Below, one piece after another: positions 17,964 through 26,619 of a stretch of 64,000 nt of DNA. Both the position numbers and the translations under genes were made by a program. The number at the start of each line of letters is the position of its first letter. Position 1 is the first letter of the stretch. The notes under the pieces are model-generated. The model was not told the origin of the DNA. It saw only the letters and a list, made by a program, of their open reading frames with translations, and did not search any database. This DNA is from Bacillus sp. MRMR6 (GTDB taxonomy: Bacteria; Bacillota; Bacilli; Bacillales; Cytobacillaceae): assembly GCF_001940785.1 (NCBI RefSeq), contig NZ_MSLS01000021.1, forward strand, positions 23,622-87,621. Direction: 5' to 3'.

Positions 17964-18695
17964 GTGGCGGATATTGCAATTGGAAAAGAAGCTTCCGAGT
18001 TTAAAAAAGGATTGCAGGCAGGAATTAGTATTGGCATTGGTTATTTTCCGATTGCTCTTACGTTTGGACTTCTTGCAAAAACAACTGGACTAACAATCTA
18101 TGAATCCATATTAATGAGCTTAGTTGTATTTGCTGGAGCATCACAATATATCTCCCTAAGTCTGATTGCGTACGGGACAAGTGTAGTTGAAATTATCTTA
18201 ACAACCTTCATTGTCAATATACGACATTTTCTGATGTCTACTTCTTTAAATGAAAAGGTAGAAGAGGACGTTTTAACTAATAAGATGATTTATTCTTTTG
18301 GGATAACTGATGAGACGTTCTCAGTTGTCTCCATGAAAGAAGGCAGCGTAACAACCGGTTTCCTGTTTGGGGTTAATTTACTCGCCTATTTAAGCTGGGT
18401 AATTTTCACGGGAGTAGGACATTTAATCGGTGCTAGTTTGCCGCAAACTCTACAGGAGAGTATGGGAGTTGCCTTATATGCAATGTTCGTTGGATTATTA
18501 GTCCCTTCAATGAAGAAAAGTGCAAAGGTTATCTTTTTAGCTACGCTAGCCGCTACTTTTAATTCAATTTTTACATTTGGCAATTTGATGCCTCAAGGCT
18601 GGGCAATTGTGTGTGCCACCCTGCTATCTGCTTTTATGATTGAACTGATTGAAGTAGCAAATAGGAAGCAAAGGGGTATAAAGCATGAAGAGTGA
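17964..18695 (+). CDS. azlC: AzlC-family branched-chain amino acid exporter subunit
   Basis: This 243-residue, multi-helix membrane protein carries the AzlC signatures GISIGIGYFPIALTFG, FAGASQYISLSLI and NIRHFLMSTSL, and ends in the cytosol. With AzlD it exports branched-chain amino acids or analogues. The GTG start lies 5 bp after GGAGGGATACAG. It overlaps azlD by 11 bp. Confidence 0.93.
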   Translation: MADIAIGKEASEFKKGLQAGISIGIGYFPIALTFGLLAKTTGLTIYESILMSLVVFAGASQYISLSLIAYGTSVVEIILTTFIVNIRHFLMSTSLNEKVEEDVLTNKMIYSFGITDETFSVVSMKEGSVTTGFLFGVNLLAYLSWVIFTGVGHLIGASLPQTLQESMGVALYAMFVGLLVPSMKKSAKVIFLATLAATFNSIFTFGNLMPQGWAIVCATLLSAFMIELIEVANRKQRGIKHEE

Positions 18696-18993
18696 AATTA
18701 TTTGGATGATTATCGGAATGGGGGTAGTTACCTATATTCCAAGAATGTTGCCTTTTGTTCTTTTCAAAGGAAAAGAACTGCCACCATTTATACAAGGGGT
18801 CCTAAAAAACGTACCCTATGCTACGTTAGGAGCCTTAATTTTCCCAGCAATCTTTTTTATACAAAAAAATGATATTTGGTACGGAGCAATCGGTGCTGCA
18901 GCCGCCTTTATTGGTGCCTATTTAGGCGCAAACGTTATCGTCGTAGTCCTTGGGTCAATAGCAGTACTATCAGTCTATTCCTATTTCCTATAA
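18685..18993 (+). CDS. azlD: AzlD-family small membrane partner
   Basis: The 102-residue protein has three to four membrane helices and the AzlD motif VTYIPRMLPFVLF. It overlaps azlC by 11 bp, so the two are coupled, and is followed at once by a terminator at 18992-19011. Confidence 0.93.
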   Translation: MKSEIIWMIIGMGVVTYIPRMLPFVLFKGKELPPFIQGVLKNVPYATLGALIFPAIFFIQKNDIWYGAIGAAAAFIGAYLGANVIVVVLGSIAVLSVYSYFL

Positions 18994-19014
18994 GCCGGAG
19001 AAATCCGGCTTTAT
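18992..19014 (+). terminator. Terminator after azlD
   Basis: The stem AAGCCGGA / TCCGGCTT starts in the stop codon and is followed by TATTAATTT. Confidence 0.75.
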
Positions 19015-19052
19015 TAATTTGATTTGTAAAAGCGTGAATGGTAAACATGATT

Positions 19053-19175
19053 GGATTTTTGTGAAATTTGCGAGACTCCAGCAGGACAACGAAACAGGTG
19101 AAACCCCACAGGTCGGAACGACCGAGGAGGCTCAGCGGTGAGCCTGCGGAAAGGGAGCAAATTTCGCAAAAATCC
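19053..19175. repeat. Palindromic repeat element, family C copy 1
   Basis: This 123-bp element is bounded by 19-bp inverted repeats with one mismatch (19053-19071 and 19157-19175). Its core (GAGACTCCAGCAGGAC, GAAACCCCACAGG, GAGGAGGCTCA, GCGGAAAG) is GC-rich compared with the flanks. Related elements lie at 48976-49110 and 63602-63734. No protein is encoded. Confidence 0.8.
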
Positions 19176-19271
19176 ATTTGAAGCAATCCCCTTTTTCTTT
19201 TGGTTCTAAAACCAAGCATTTTAACTAAACTAATTATAGAGAGGTTGGACAAAAAGGGGGACAAAACATAC

Positions 19272-20552
19272 ATGGTTAGAAAAATGGGAGTCTATGCGGT
19301 TTTGGCCTATGTACTTTATGGGTTATTTATTTATTGGTATTTATTCAATTTTGCAAATACAAGCCTTCCGTTTGAGTATCAAGGAACAAAAGCCGATCCA
19401 GCTACATTTTTAAATGGCAGGGAACTGATGCTTGGTGAGGAATATTCAAAAATAAGAAACCTTTTGTTTTTCTTATCTGTGCCGCTGGAGTGGCTGATTT
19501 ATTTTCTAATTTTGCTATTTGGCCTTTCAAAGGTTTTTCAGAACTGGGCTGAGACATCAGCAAAGAATAAACTGCTTCAAACGGCTATATACGTAATTTG
19601 GTTATCCTTTCTAACCTTTTTGCTAACGTTTCCACTAAAGTATGTTAGCTTTTCACTATCGAAAACCTATAATATTTCGACACAGTCATTTGCTTCCTGG
19701 ATGAAGGATGAATTAATCGACTTTTGGATTAACTACGGAACAATGGTCATTATTGTTGCAGTGTTATACTGGCTTATGAAGAAAAGTGTGAAGCGCTGGT
19801 GGCTGTATGGGTGGTTATTATCTATTCCATTCACACTTTTTTTGATGTTCTTACAACCTATCGTTATTGACCCTTTATATAATGATTTTTCACAGCTTAA
19901 AAATAAAGAGTTAGAAACGAAAATTTTAGCATTAGCAAATCAAGCAAATATTCCAGCAGAGCATGTTTTTGAAGTGAACATGGCAGAAAAAACGAATGCC
20001 TTAAATGCCTATGTAACTGGAATTGGGTCAAATGCACGGATTGTCCTCTGGGATACGACCTTAAATAAACTATCAGATAATCAAATCTTATTTATAATGG
20101 CTCATGAAATTTGTCACTATGTTGAAAAGCATATATATATAGGAATAAGCGGTTATCTGCTGATCTCACTTATTGGCTTATATTTAACGTATAGGATTAT
20201 GAATTGGGCAACAGCACGGTGGGGAAGGGAATTGAAACTGACCAATGTAAATGATATTCAGTCTTTACCGTTATTTTTAATGGTTCTTTCAATGCTTATG
20301 TTTGCTTCAAGTCCGATTACTAATTTAGTGTCTCGTTATGAAGAGACTAGGGCTGACCGCTATGCGATTGAGATGACGAAGAATGCTGATGCAGCGATTA
20401 ATTCTTTTCAGGAACTTACACGTTCTGGTTTAAGCCAAGTAAACCCGCCTTTGTTGGTTAAAATTTTCCGTTATACACATCCAACCATGCTCGATCGAAT
20501 ATCGATGTTAGAAGAATATGAGATTAAACAGCAATCCAATATGAAAGAATAA
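19272..20552 (+). CDS. yhfN: M48-family membrane metallopeptidase (YhfN-like, Ste24 type)
   Basis: This 426-residue membrane protease has about six helices, the zinc motif HEICH at residue ~278, and a downstream EETRAD that supplies the third ligand. It resembles CAAX prenyl protease Ste24; bacterial homologues probably act in membrane protein quality control. ATG 19272 (MVRKMGVY) has GGGGGA 10 bp upstream, and the preceding 24 open codons lack a ribosome binding site. It ends at a terminator at 20554-20580. Confidence 0.92.
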   Translation: MVRKMGVYAVLAYVLYGLFIYWYLFNFANTSLPFEYQGTKADPATFLNGRELMLGEEYSKIRNLLFFLSVPLEWLIYFLILLFGLSKVFQNWAETSAKNKLLQTAIYVIWLSFLTFLLTFPLKYVSFSLSKTYNISTQSFASWMKDELIDFWINYGTMVIIVAVLYWLMKKSVKRWWLYGWLLSIPFTLFLMFLQPIVIDPLYNDFSQLKNKELETKILALANQANIPAEHVFEVNMAEKTNALNAYVTGIGSNARIVLWDTTLNKLSDNQILFIMAHEICHYVEKHIYIGISGYLLISLIGLYLTYRIMNWATARWGRELKLTNVNDIQSLPLFLMVLSMLMFASSPITNLVSRYEETRADRYAIEMTKNADAAINSFQELTRSGLSQVNPPLLVKIFRYTHPTMLDRISMLEEYEIKQQSNMKE

Positions 20553-20553
20553 C

Positions 20554-20582
20554 GGCCCATTACTCAATGGGTCTTTTTTTTA
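20554..20582 (+). terminator. Terminator after yhfN
   Basis: The stem GCCCATT / AATGGGT with a short loop is followed by an 8-T run. Confidence 0.85.
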
Positions 20583-20660
20583 TATTCAAAAATCGTTTCA
20601 CTTTTTGCATGTCGTTCATAGGATGGAGTGGACGGGTAATTTCGTTAGGGGGGCAGGGAA

Positions 20661-22424
20661 TTGGCTGTATTACTAGACAGGATTTCTTTTCAAGAGTTAG
20701 TACCGCTTGGCCAAGAGGTAAGAAAAGCGGGTCTGCAGTTTTATGATACAGAAAATACTTCGTGGTTTTGTGCTAAAGAAAATGGAAGAGTGATAGGCTT
20801 ATTGGCTTGTGAAGTGATTAAGAATTCAGCACTAATTCGCACAGGCTTTATTACGGAGGATCAGAGAGGGCAAGGGATATTCCGTGATTTATTTCTTTAC
20901 GTACTAGAATTTGCAGAGAGTCTGGAAGTTAAGATAATTAAGGGTTACTGCAAACCACAGTCGGTAAAATTATTTTTAGAATCTGGGTTTGTGATTTTTT
21001 CTCAATTTAGAGGTATTACCTGTGTTAGGAAAAGGAGGATGCCAAAGTTAATAAACTGCAAGGTTCTTTGCAATATTATTAATGGTCAGGTGACTAAGGG
21101 CAATGAAGAGTTTCTTATTCACTCAATTGTTGACCGAACGATGTATGTAAAAACAGAGCATTCACTAGTTTTTTTATATGATCGGCGCGAACAAATAGAT
21201 TGGGACAGGATAGAGAAGTTTGCCCCCTGCAGCATCGTTTACGAAAAGGGGAAACAACTAGAGCGGATCATTCCAAAATGTACCTATATTGAAGTCACCG
21301 ACATGCAGAAATCTTATTGGCAGTTTGTAAATTATTATCGTGACCAATTTGATATCCCAGTATTTGCAATAACTGGTACATGTGGCAAGACCACAACGAA
21401 GGAGATGATCAAACATATCCTAAATGACAAATACAAGGTTCAAGCAACAAGGGGAAGTAATAATTCCTTTTATATCAATTTACGCTACTTAACTGAAATA
21501 ACCAAGGATACGGATGTTGCGGTATTTGAGACCCCTGTTGGTTGGCCGGGCTTACTGGAATTTCACTGTAGATACTTTAAACCAACGATTGGAATGATTA
21601 CGAATATAGGAATTGATCATCTCAAACAGTGTGGCAGTATTGATAACTATATAAAAGCAAAAGGAGAGATTATTAAAGGATTAAATTATCAAGGAACATT
21701 ACTCCTTAATGCAGATGACGAAAAGACAGCAACCATTTCATTAGAGGACTTTAAGGGCAGGATTGTTTATTTTGGTATTCATCAATCAGCCGACTATAAG
21801 GCGGAAGATATAGAATATGTCGATGCAGGAATGAAATTTACATTAATAGTGAATGAAAAGAAATCTATAATTTATGTCCCAGGATATGGTGAGCATCAAG
21901 TTTATAATGCAATAAGTGCAATTGCAGCTGTCCAGCAGATAGGAATGAGTATCGAGGATGCAGCAGTGCGGCTGGCTGCTTTTACAAACATCAAAGCACA
22001 TCTCGAAGTATCAACAGGGTTCAATAAAGCTACCATCATCGACGATACTTGGAGTTCAAACCCAACTTCAATGGAAGCTGCTTTAACAGCACTGCCAAAC
22101 ATTTCTAAAAATAAGAAGAAAATTGTATTAATAGGTACAGTTGCCTTATTGGGGGAGGATTCAAGCTATTATCATCATGAAATGGGAAAAAGGGCAGCAA
22201 CAATGGGAGCTGATGTATTAATTACCTATGGGGAAATGGCCAATGAAATCGCTAAAGGCGCGGTGGAAAATCAAATGATAGGGCCGGTGTATTCCTGTAA
22301 GACGGTCGCTGAAATTGAAAGGATTCTGCTCCCTATACTTCAAGAAGATACAGCACTACTAATCAAAGCCTCGATGTATGACAAATCCTTAGCAGTATTG
22401 ATTAACAAGCTGAAAGGGCAGTAA
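20661..22424 (+). CDS. GNAT acetyltransferase-Mur ligase fusion protein
   Basis: The 587-residue protein joins two enzymes. Residues 1-125 form a GNAT N-acyltransferase (acetyl-CoA motif QRGQGIF at 69-75). Residues about 130-230 look like a worn MurF N-domain. From about 232 a MurF-type ligase follows: P-loop GTCGKTTT (239-246), ITNIGIDHL, carbamylated-Lys region IKAKGEI, NADDE and C-terminal DDTWSSNPTSMEAAL. The chemistry would be ATP-driven amide bond formation plus N-acylation. TTG 20661 has GGGGGG 7 bp upstream. It heads a run of three ligase genes. The substrate is unknown and is unlikely to be the normal peptidoglycan precursor. Confidence 0.85.
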   Translation: MAVLLDRISFQELVPLGQEVRKAGLQFYDTENTSWFCAKENGRVIGLLACEVIKNSALIRTGFITEDQRGQGIFRDLFLYVLEFAESLEVKIIKGYCKPQSVKLFLESGFVIFSQFRGITCVRKRRMPKLINCKVLCNIINGQVTKGNEEFLIHSIVDRTMYVKTEHSLVFLYDRREQIDWDRIEKFAPCSIVYEKGKQLERIIPKCTYIEVTDMQKSYWQFVNYYRDQFDIPVFAITGTCGKTTTKEMIKHILNDKYKVQATRGSNNSFYINLRYLTEITKDTDVAVFETPVGWPGLLEFHCRYFKPTIGMITNIGIDHLKQCGSIDNYIKAKGEIIKGLNYQGTLLLNADDEKTATISLEDFKGRIVYFGIHQSADYKAEDIEYVDAGMKFTLIVNEKKSIIYVPGYGEHQVYNAISAIAAVQQIGMSIEDAAVRLAAFTNIKAHLEVSTGFNKATIIDDTWSSNPTSMEAALTALPNISKNKKKIVLIGTVALLGEDSSYYHHEMGKRAATMGADVLITYGEMANEIAKGAVENQMIGPVYSCKTVAEIERILLPILQEDTALLIKASMYDKSLAVLINKLKGQ

Positions 22425-22547
22425 ACGGAAAAAAGCAGCCTTTTGGGTTACTGCCTATTACTCTAAGAAGCTATAAGAATACACTGTACTTAGGATTCTT
22501 TATTTATTAGAGTACTCACTAGACTACACTGGGAGGATAGAATTTTC

Positions 22548-23597
22548 ATGATGCTAATTGGCATGCTTCACCATCGAAAAGACCCTCGTACCGTGATAAA
22601 AGCATACGCTTATGCAGTGGTTGCAAAAGCGGAAGGTGCAGAAATGATTTATTTTGCACCTAAAGGTGTAAATTTTGAAAAAGAGACCATCAAGGGTTTT
22701 ATGTATGAAAACGGCGGTTGGATAGAAAAGGAAGTCCGTTTCCCGGACGTTATTTATAATACAGGGAGCCCAGAAAAGCTTCTCCCCTCTGCAAATATTA
22801 TTAATCAATTGAAACAGAGGAAAATTCCATTTACAACCCATTCAATCGGCAATAAACAGTCCATTTATGAAAGATTAAAGGAGGCCGGGGACTTTGCTAG
22901 TTATCTAATTCCAACTGAAGTTGTAACCTTGCCAAGGCACTTTTTTGAGTTTTTATATGATTATCACAAAATCATATTCAAGCCGCTAAATGGCCGCAAA
23001 GGGAAAGGGATTGTTCTGGTTGAAAGTTTTCAAGATCACTACAAAGTCTTACAAGGTACTGATGAACAATTCTGGTCAACAAAAGAACTTAGAGACTTTG
23101 TATCTATTAAGTTAAGGGAAGAGCAGTATATTGTACAACCATTTATTTCTTGTCAAACTAAGTCGGGGCACGCGTTTGATTTTCGGCTTCATGTTCAGAA
23201 AAATGGGGAAGGTAATTGGGTTATCACAGCAATATATCCAAGAATTGGCCCTACAGGTAGTATAGTTGCTAATATTAATAATGGAGGAGCAACGAATTAT
23301 TTAGAACCTTTTCTAAAACAGGAATTTGACGAGGACTATTATGACATTAAAAGGTATCTTGAACAGTTTGCGCTCTCCTTAGCAAACCATCTCGACGAGC
23401 TTCAGCAGGTTAAATTTGGAGAAACCATTGACGAATTAGGAATGGATGTTGCTCTTGATGAATTCGGAAAGATATGGATATTTGAGGTAAACTGGAGACC
23501 AGGCTGTCCACCGGCATTTTATCTTGAGTTAGATGTGGTCAAAAATATGATCGAATATGCGATGTTTTTAGCTAAGAAAAGTAAAGTCAACAATTAG
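22548..23597 (+). CDS. YheC/YheD-family ATP-grasp protein
   Basis: This 349-residue protein belongs to the YheC/D family, which has been linked to the endospore coat in B. subtilis. ATP-grasp features are IIFKPLNGRKGKGIVLV (ATP binding), FDFRLHVQKN and the metal-ligand region MDVALDEFGKIWIFEVNWRPG. The N-terminal part (IGMLHHRKDPRTVIKAYAYA) is the YheC/D-specific domain. ATG 22548 follows GGGAGGAT. It sits between two Mur-type ligases, 3 bp from the next stop-start pair, so it probably works with them in making an amide-linked compound. The ligase function is inferred from the fold. Confidence 0.85.
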   Translation: MMLIGMLHHRKDPRTVIKAYAYAVVAKAEGAEMIYFAPKGVNFEKETIKGFMYENGGWIEKEVRFPDVIYNTGSPEKLLPSANIINQLKQRKIPFTTHSIGNKQSIYERLKEAGDFASYLIPTEVVTLPRHFFEFLYDYHKIIFKPLNGRKGKGIVLVESFQDHYKVLQGTDEQFWSTKELRDFVSIKLREEQYIVQPFISCQTKSGHAFDFRLHVQKNGEGNWVITAIYPRIGPTGSIVANINNGGATNYLEPFLKQEFDEDYYDIKRYLEQFALSLANHLDELQQVKFGETIDELGMDVALDEFGKIWIFEVNWRPGCPPAFYLELDVVKNMIEYAMFLAKKSKVNN

Positions 23598-23609
23598 GGA
23601 GTGGGAGAT

Positions 23610-24722
23610 TTGTTTAATAGAACAAAGACGGATAGGCCCACAATTGCAGTAACGGGAAGTGCGGGAAAGACTACAACGAAGGTAATGATTGCGGCGATTT
23701 TGCGAACGAAATGGGTTGTTTTTGAAACAAAGGATTATTGGAATACGACAGAACACACACAGAAGCATAAGGACATGATTTTACCGATTCATCGGGCTGC
23801 TGTCCTTGAATATGGCATGGCCTATTCGGGGGTAATCCGTAATCATTGTCAAATCATTCAACCAAGTATCTCTGTTATTACAAATATCGGTATGGCACAT
23901 GTGGGTAACTTTGGTGGAGCTATTAAAGGCATTGCCACGGCAAAATCAGAAATCATTCATGGGATGAAACAAGATGGGTATCTGTTTCTTAATGCAGATG
24001 ACGAAAACTCAAACTTATTAGAAACAAAAACTTTCAAGGGGAAAATTGTAACGGTTGGAATTGACTGTAAGGCAGATTATCAGGCAAATCGAGTGGAATA
24101 TGTAGAGAAAGGCATGGAATTTACGATTAAACTACATGGGAAAGACTGCCGATTTTTCATCCCTGTATTTGGAAAGCACAATGTTTATAATGCACTATTT
24201 GCGATTGCAGTAGCAGATTTGCTAGGCTTTAGCAGTCGAGACATGTACAAAGGACTAGAGCATACAAAAATAACGAGCAGAAGATTAGTAATGAATCACT
24301 TAAAAGATGGAATAACCGTTATAGATGATACCGTGCATGCACATCCAGCTGCAATGAAAGCGGCATTAGAGGTCCTTTCAAGTGTTGGTCAGAAGCGTAA
24401 TATCGTAGTGTTTGGCAGAATGCCGGAGTTAGGTGACCAAATGACTCAGGCACACAGGGAGATTGGTACATTTATTGCTGCACAAAAAGTCGATTGGCTG
24501 TTTACTTATGGAAACACTGCTGATGAATATGGAATTGGGGCGGAAGAGGCAGGCTTTCCATCTAATAGAATTATTCATTACCCCAATTATACAAGAGATG
24601 ATTTTCATAAGGAGTTAATCAAGCATATAGAACCAGGCACAACCATTTTGATTAAGGGAGCCAGCCGTCTGAATATGTTTGATACAGTCAAATATTTAAA
24701 AGAATATTATCTAGTCGAATAA
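23610..24722 (+). CDS. Mur ligase family protein without the UDP-binding N-domain
   Basis: This ligase of about 370 residues starts almost directly at the P-loop (GSAGKTTT near residues 16-23), so the MurF domain that holds UDP-MurNAc is absent. It has ITNIGMAHV, the TAKSEI lysine region, NADDE, FGKHNVYNALFA, IDDTVHAHPAAMKAAL and ILIKGASRLNMFDTV. The arrangement recalls the Mur-type half of cyanophycin synthetase. TTG 23610 lies 8 bp after GGGAG; GTG 23601 overlaps that site. A shared terminator at 24723-24757 ends the operon. The substrate is unknown. Confidence 0.85.
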   Translation: MFNRTKTDRPTIAVTGSAGKTTTKVMIAAILRTKWVVFETKDYWNTTEHTQKHKDMILPIHRAAVLEYGMAYSGVIRNHCQIIQPSISVITNIGMAHVGNFGGAIKGIATAKSEIIHGMKQDGYLFLNADDENSNLLETKTFKGKIVTVGIDCKADYQANRVEYVEKGMEFTIKLHGKDCRFFIPVFGKHNVYNALFAIAVADLLGFSSRDMYKGLEHTKITSRRLVMNHLKDGITVIDDTVHAHPAAMKAALEVLSSVGQKRNIVVFGRMPELGDQMTQAHREIGTFIAAQKVDWLFTYGNTADEYGIGAEEAGFPSNRIIHYPNYTRDDFHKELIKHIEPGTTILIKGASRLNMFDTVKYLKEYYLVE

Positions 24723-24757
24723 AAAAGCAATCAGGTGCTGCACCTGATTGCTTTTTT
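24723..24757. terminator. Bidirectional terminator closing the ligase cluster
   Basis: The stem GCAATCAGGTGC / TGCACCTGATTGC, flanked by A and T runs on both sides, lies between convergent genes. Confidence 0.92.
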
Positions 24758-24790
24758 ATTGTTGTATGTGCCAAAAAGATCTTAATCGCT

Positions 24791-26005
24791 TTATTCCATG
24801 TAAAATCTTAGATGTGAGGCGGCTGCCTTGGCATTTTGCTTTGCTTCTTTTTCTGTTTCACCTGTGGCTATGACATAGGCATAACGGTGGCCCATAGACC
24901 TAGGGGGCTGAAGAAGAGCACCTTTTTTCGGTTTTACATATACTTCCTCAACACCTTGGGAAGCCAGCGCTTTGTTCTTGCCAGTTACCTTTAAAAGGGT
25001 CCCTATTGAGTCAACCGTTACATATTGAGTAAACACTGGTTTCTCATGTTTGAGGGTGAAATCTGGAGTGATCCCCATTGCCATTTTTAATTCTTCTTCA
25101 ATTAAGTTAATTCCTAGGCCTATCTCAATCATCCGGTTCATCGCACCACCGGAGATTCTAGGATTAATCTCGATCAATTTCCACTGTTTGTTACAATAGC
25201 GCAGCTCTAAATGACATGCACCATCTTTAAATCTATGCAACTTTATGATCTCATCCACTGCCTGCTCCATATGGTGAAAAAATCCTTTGTTTAAGTTATG
25301 TTTTAGGCTATAGCCGGTGATAATAAACCGTTCCTTAAAGTTAATTTCCTGCTCGAAAACAGCAATGATTTTAAGCTGGCCATTTTGCACAACGGCCTCA
25401 ACCAAATATTGAGGACCGTTTAAATATTCTTCTAACAGGATGGAACTAGAAGGATTCCTCTTTCTAAGTTTTTTAATAAATAATCTAAGTTCATCCATAT
25501 TTGTTGGGCAGAAAACGTCCTTCGATCCCGTGGAGTATGGTGATTTTACAATGGGAAGAGGCCAAGTATCTAGTTCTTCCTTTAAGGAATTCAAGTCCAT
25601 ATCTGGTTCTAGAATTGAATAAGTAGGTGAGTAAGCGGTTCCTGCAAGTGTTCCTCTCGATGTAATTTTACTTTGCATATGTTTAATACTTTCAGTTGTG
25701 AAATGATTAATTCCTAATTCTTCTGCAAGTAAACAGGAGGTATAGACATATGGATCCACGAAGCTTACGATTCCTTTAACAGTAAGTCCATTGAGGATCA
25801 GTCGGTTAATTTCGTCCCTAATCAGCTCTACGTCCGATAAATCTAGGTATCTAAGTAAGTGGACATCAGAAAAATCTCCCCGTTTTTCTTTAAAACTAGC
25901 TCGGTTAGTAAACAAAACCGTATAATAGCCCATACGCTCCGCAGCTTTAATTGCTTCCCTGCTGGAACCTGCTTTCTGAGTCTCTAGAAATATAACCGTA
26001 TCCAT
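24791..26005 (-). CDS. ATP-grasp carboxylate-amine ligase-like protein
   Basis: This 404-residue protein has the order pre-ATP-grasp Rossmann domain (from VIFLETQKAGSSREAIKAAE), ATP-grasp core (IVKSPYSTGSKDVFC, ILLEEYLNGPQYLVEAVV) and metal-site region HLELRY...IEINPRISGGAMNRMIE. Such enzymes join a carboxylate to an amine through an acyl phosphate. ATG 26005 lies 6 bp after GGAAGGGGA; 23 further open codons upstream are not used. It converges on the Mur-ligase operon and shares its terminator, suggesting but not proving a joint pathway. The substrate is unknown. Confidence 0.85.
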   Translation of the reverse strand: MDTVIFLETQKAGSSREAIKAAERMGYYTVLFTNRASFKEKRGDFSDVHLLRYLDLSDVELIRDEINRLILNGLTVKGIVSFVDPYVYTSCLLAEELGINHFTTESIKHMQSKITSRGTLAGTAYSPTYSILEPDMDLNSLKEELDTWPLPIVKSPYSTGSKDVFCPTNMDELRLFIKKLRKRNPSSSILLEEYLNGPQYLVEAVVQNGQLKIIAVFEQEINFKERFIITGYSLKHNLNKGFFHHMEQAVDEIIKLHRFKDGACHLELRYCNKQWKLIEINPRISGGAMNRMIEIGLGINLIEEELKMAMGITPDFTLKHEKPVFTQYVTVDSIGTLLKVTGKNKALASQGVEEVYVKPKKGALLQPPRSMGHRYAYVIATGETEKEAKQNAKAAASHLRFYME

Positions 26006-26126
26006 ACCATTTCCCCTTCCACAATTAAAACAGAGTACACATAAATTCTCATCTGTATATCTTATTGCGGTCAATTTAGGAAGGTGTAGTCATTTAACTA
26101 GAAAAGTGAAATAATTGAAAAAGAAA

Positions 26127-26149
26127 AAACCGTCTGAAGGAGACGGTTT
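26127..26149 (-). terminator. Terminator after the IDEAL-domain gene
   Basis: The perfect stem AAACCGTCT / AGACGGTTT is followed on the minus strand by TTTCTTTTTC. Confidence 0.85.
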
Positions 26150-26190
26150 AGCTTAAATCATACGCCACAAAACGTGCCGCTTTCGCTTTC

Positions 26191-26424
26191 TTATGATCCA
26201 AATCTTTTATTTAGTTCATTGAGCTGTTTGGATAGTGTGTAAAAAGATTTTTTATCTTGGCGGTCAATGGCTGAGTCAATATTCGTTAATAATTTTTCCT
26301 TCTCCACAGTCAGTTGGATTTCAGATAAAAGCATTTCGATGTACAAATCCTGGACATAGTTCTCTTGCTTTTGACGTTTCATGGCACCAATCTTCATTAA
26401 TTCCGTGTATGATTTTTCATTCAC
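26191..26424 (-). CDS. IDEAL-domain protein (YhzC-like)
   Basis: This is a 77-residue, helical, charged protein. Its C-terminal half (LYIEMLLSEIQ ... IDSAIDRQDKKSFYTLSKQLNEL) fits the IDEAL domain, a roughly 37-residue unit in small Firmicute proteins of unclear role. GTG 26424 lies 6 bp after AGGTGA. It is divergent from comK, as yhzC is in B. subtilis, so a link with competence is possible but unproven. Confidence 0.82.
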   Translation of the reverse strand: MNEKSYTELMKIGAMKRQKQENYVQDLYIEMLLSEIQLTVEKEKLLTNIDSAIDRQDKKSFYTLSKQLNELNKRFGS

Positions 26425-26551
26425 CGAAAATCACCTCTGATGCTTTTTAATATTATATGGGAATTTTCTAATAATATCAATGAGTTTTTAAAATTTTCTG
26501 ATAAATTATTTCATTGATAATTTGTGAAATATTTCGTAACAATTTAAAAAA

Positions 26552-26582
26552 TTGACCTGCATTTTAAAATTAATGATATGAT
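26552..26582 (+). promoter_or_regulatory. Possible comK promoter
   Basis: TTGACC (26552-26557) is followed by GATATG at 17 bp or TATGAT at 19 bp. The distance to the chosen TTG start of comK is about 35 bp. No clear AAAA-N5-TTTT ComK box was found nearby, so autoregulation could not be supported. Confidence 0.4.
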
Positions 26583-26619
26583 TATTATGGTAAAATTTAT
26601 GTTATTGGAGTTGAAAAGA

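Noticed and set aside
26425..26577. ComK binding boxes upstream of comK
   Set aside because: AT-rich sequence gives partial matches, but no AAAA-N5-TTTT pair with the required spacing was found.
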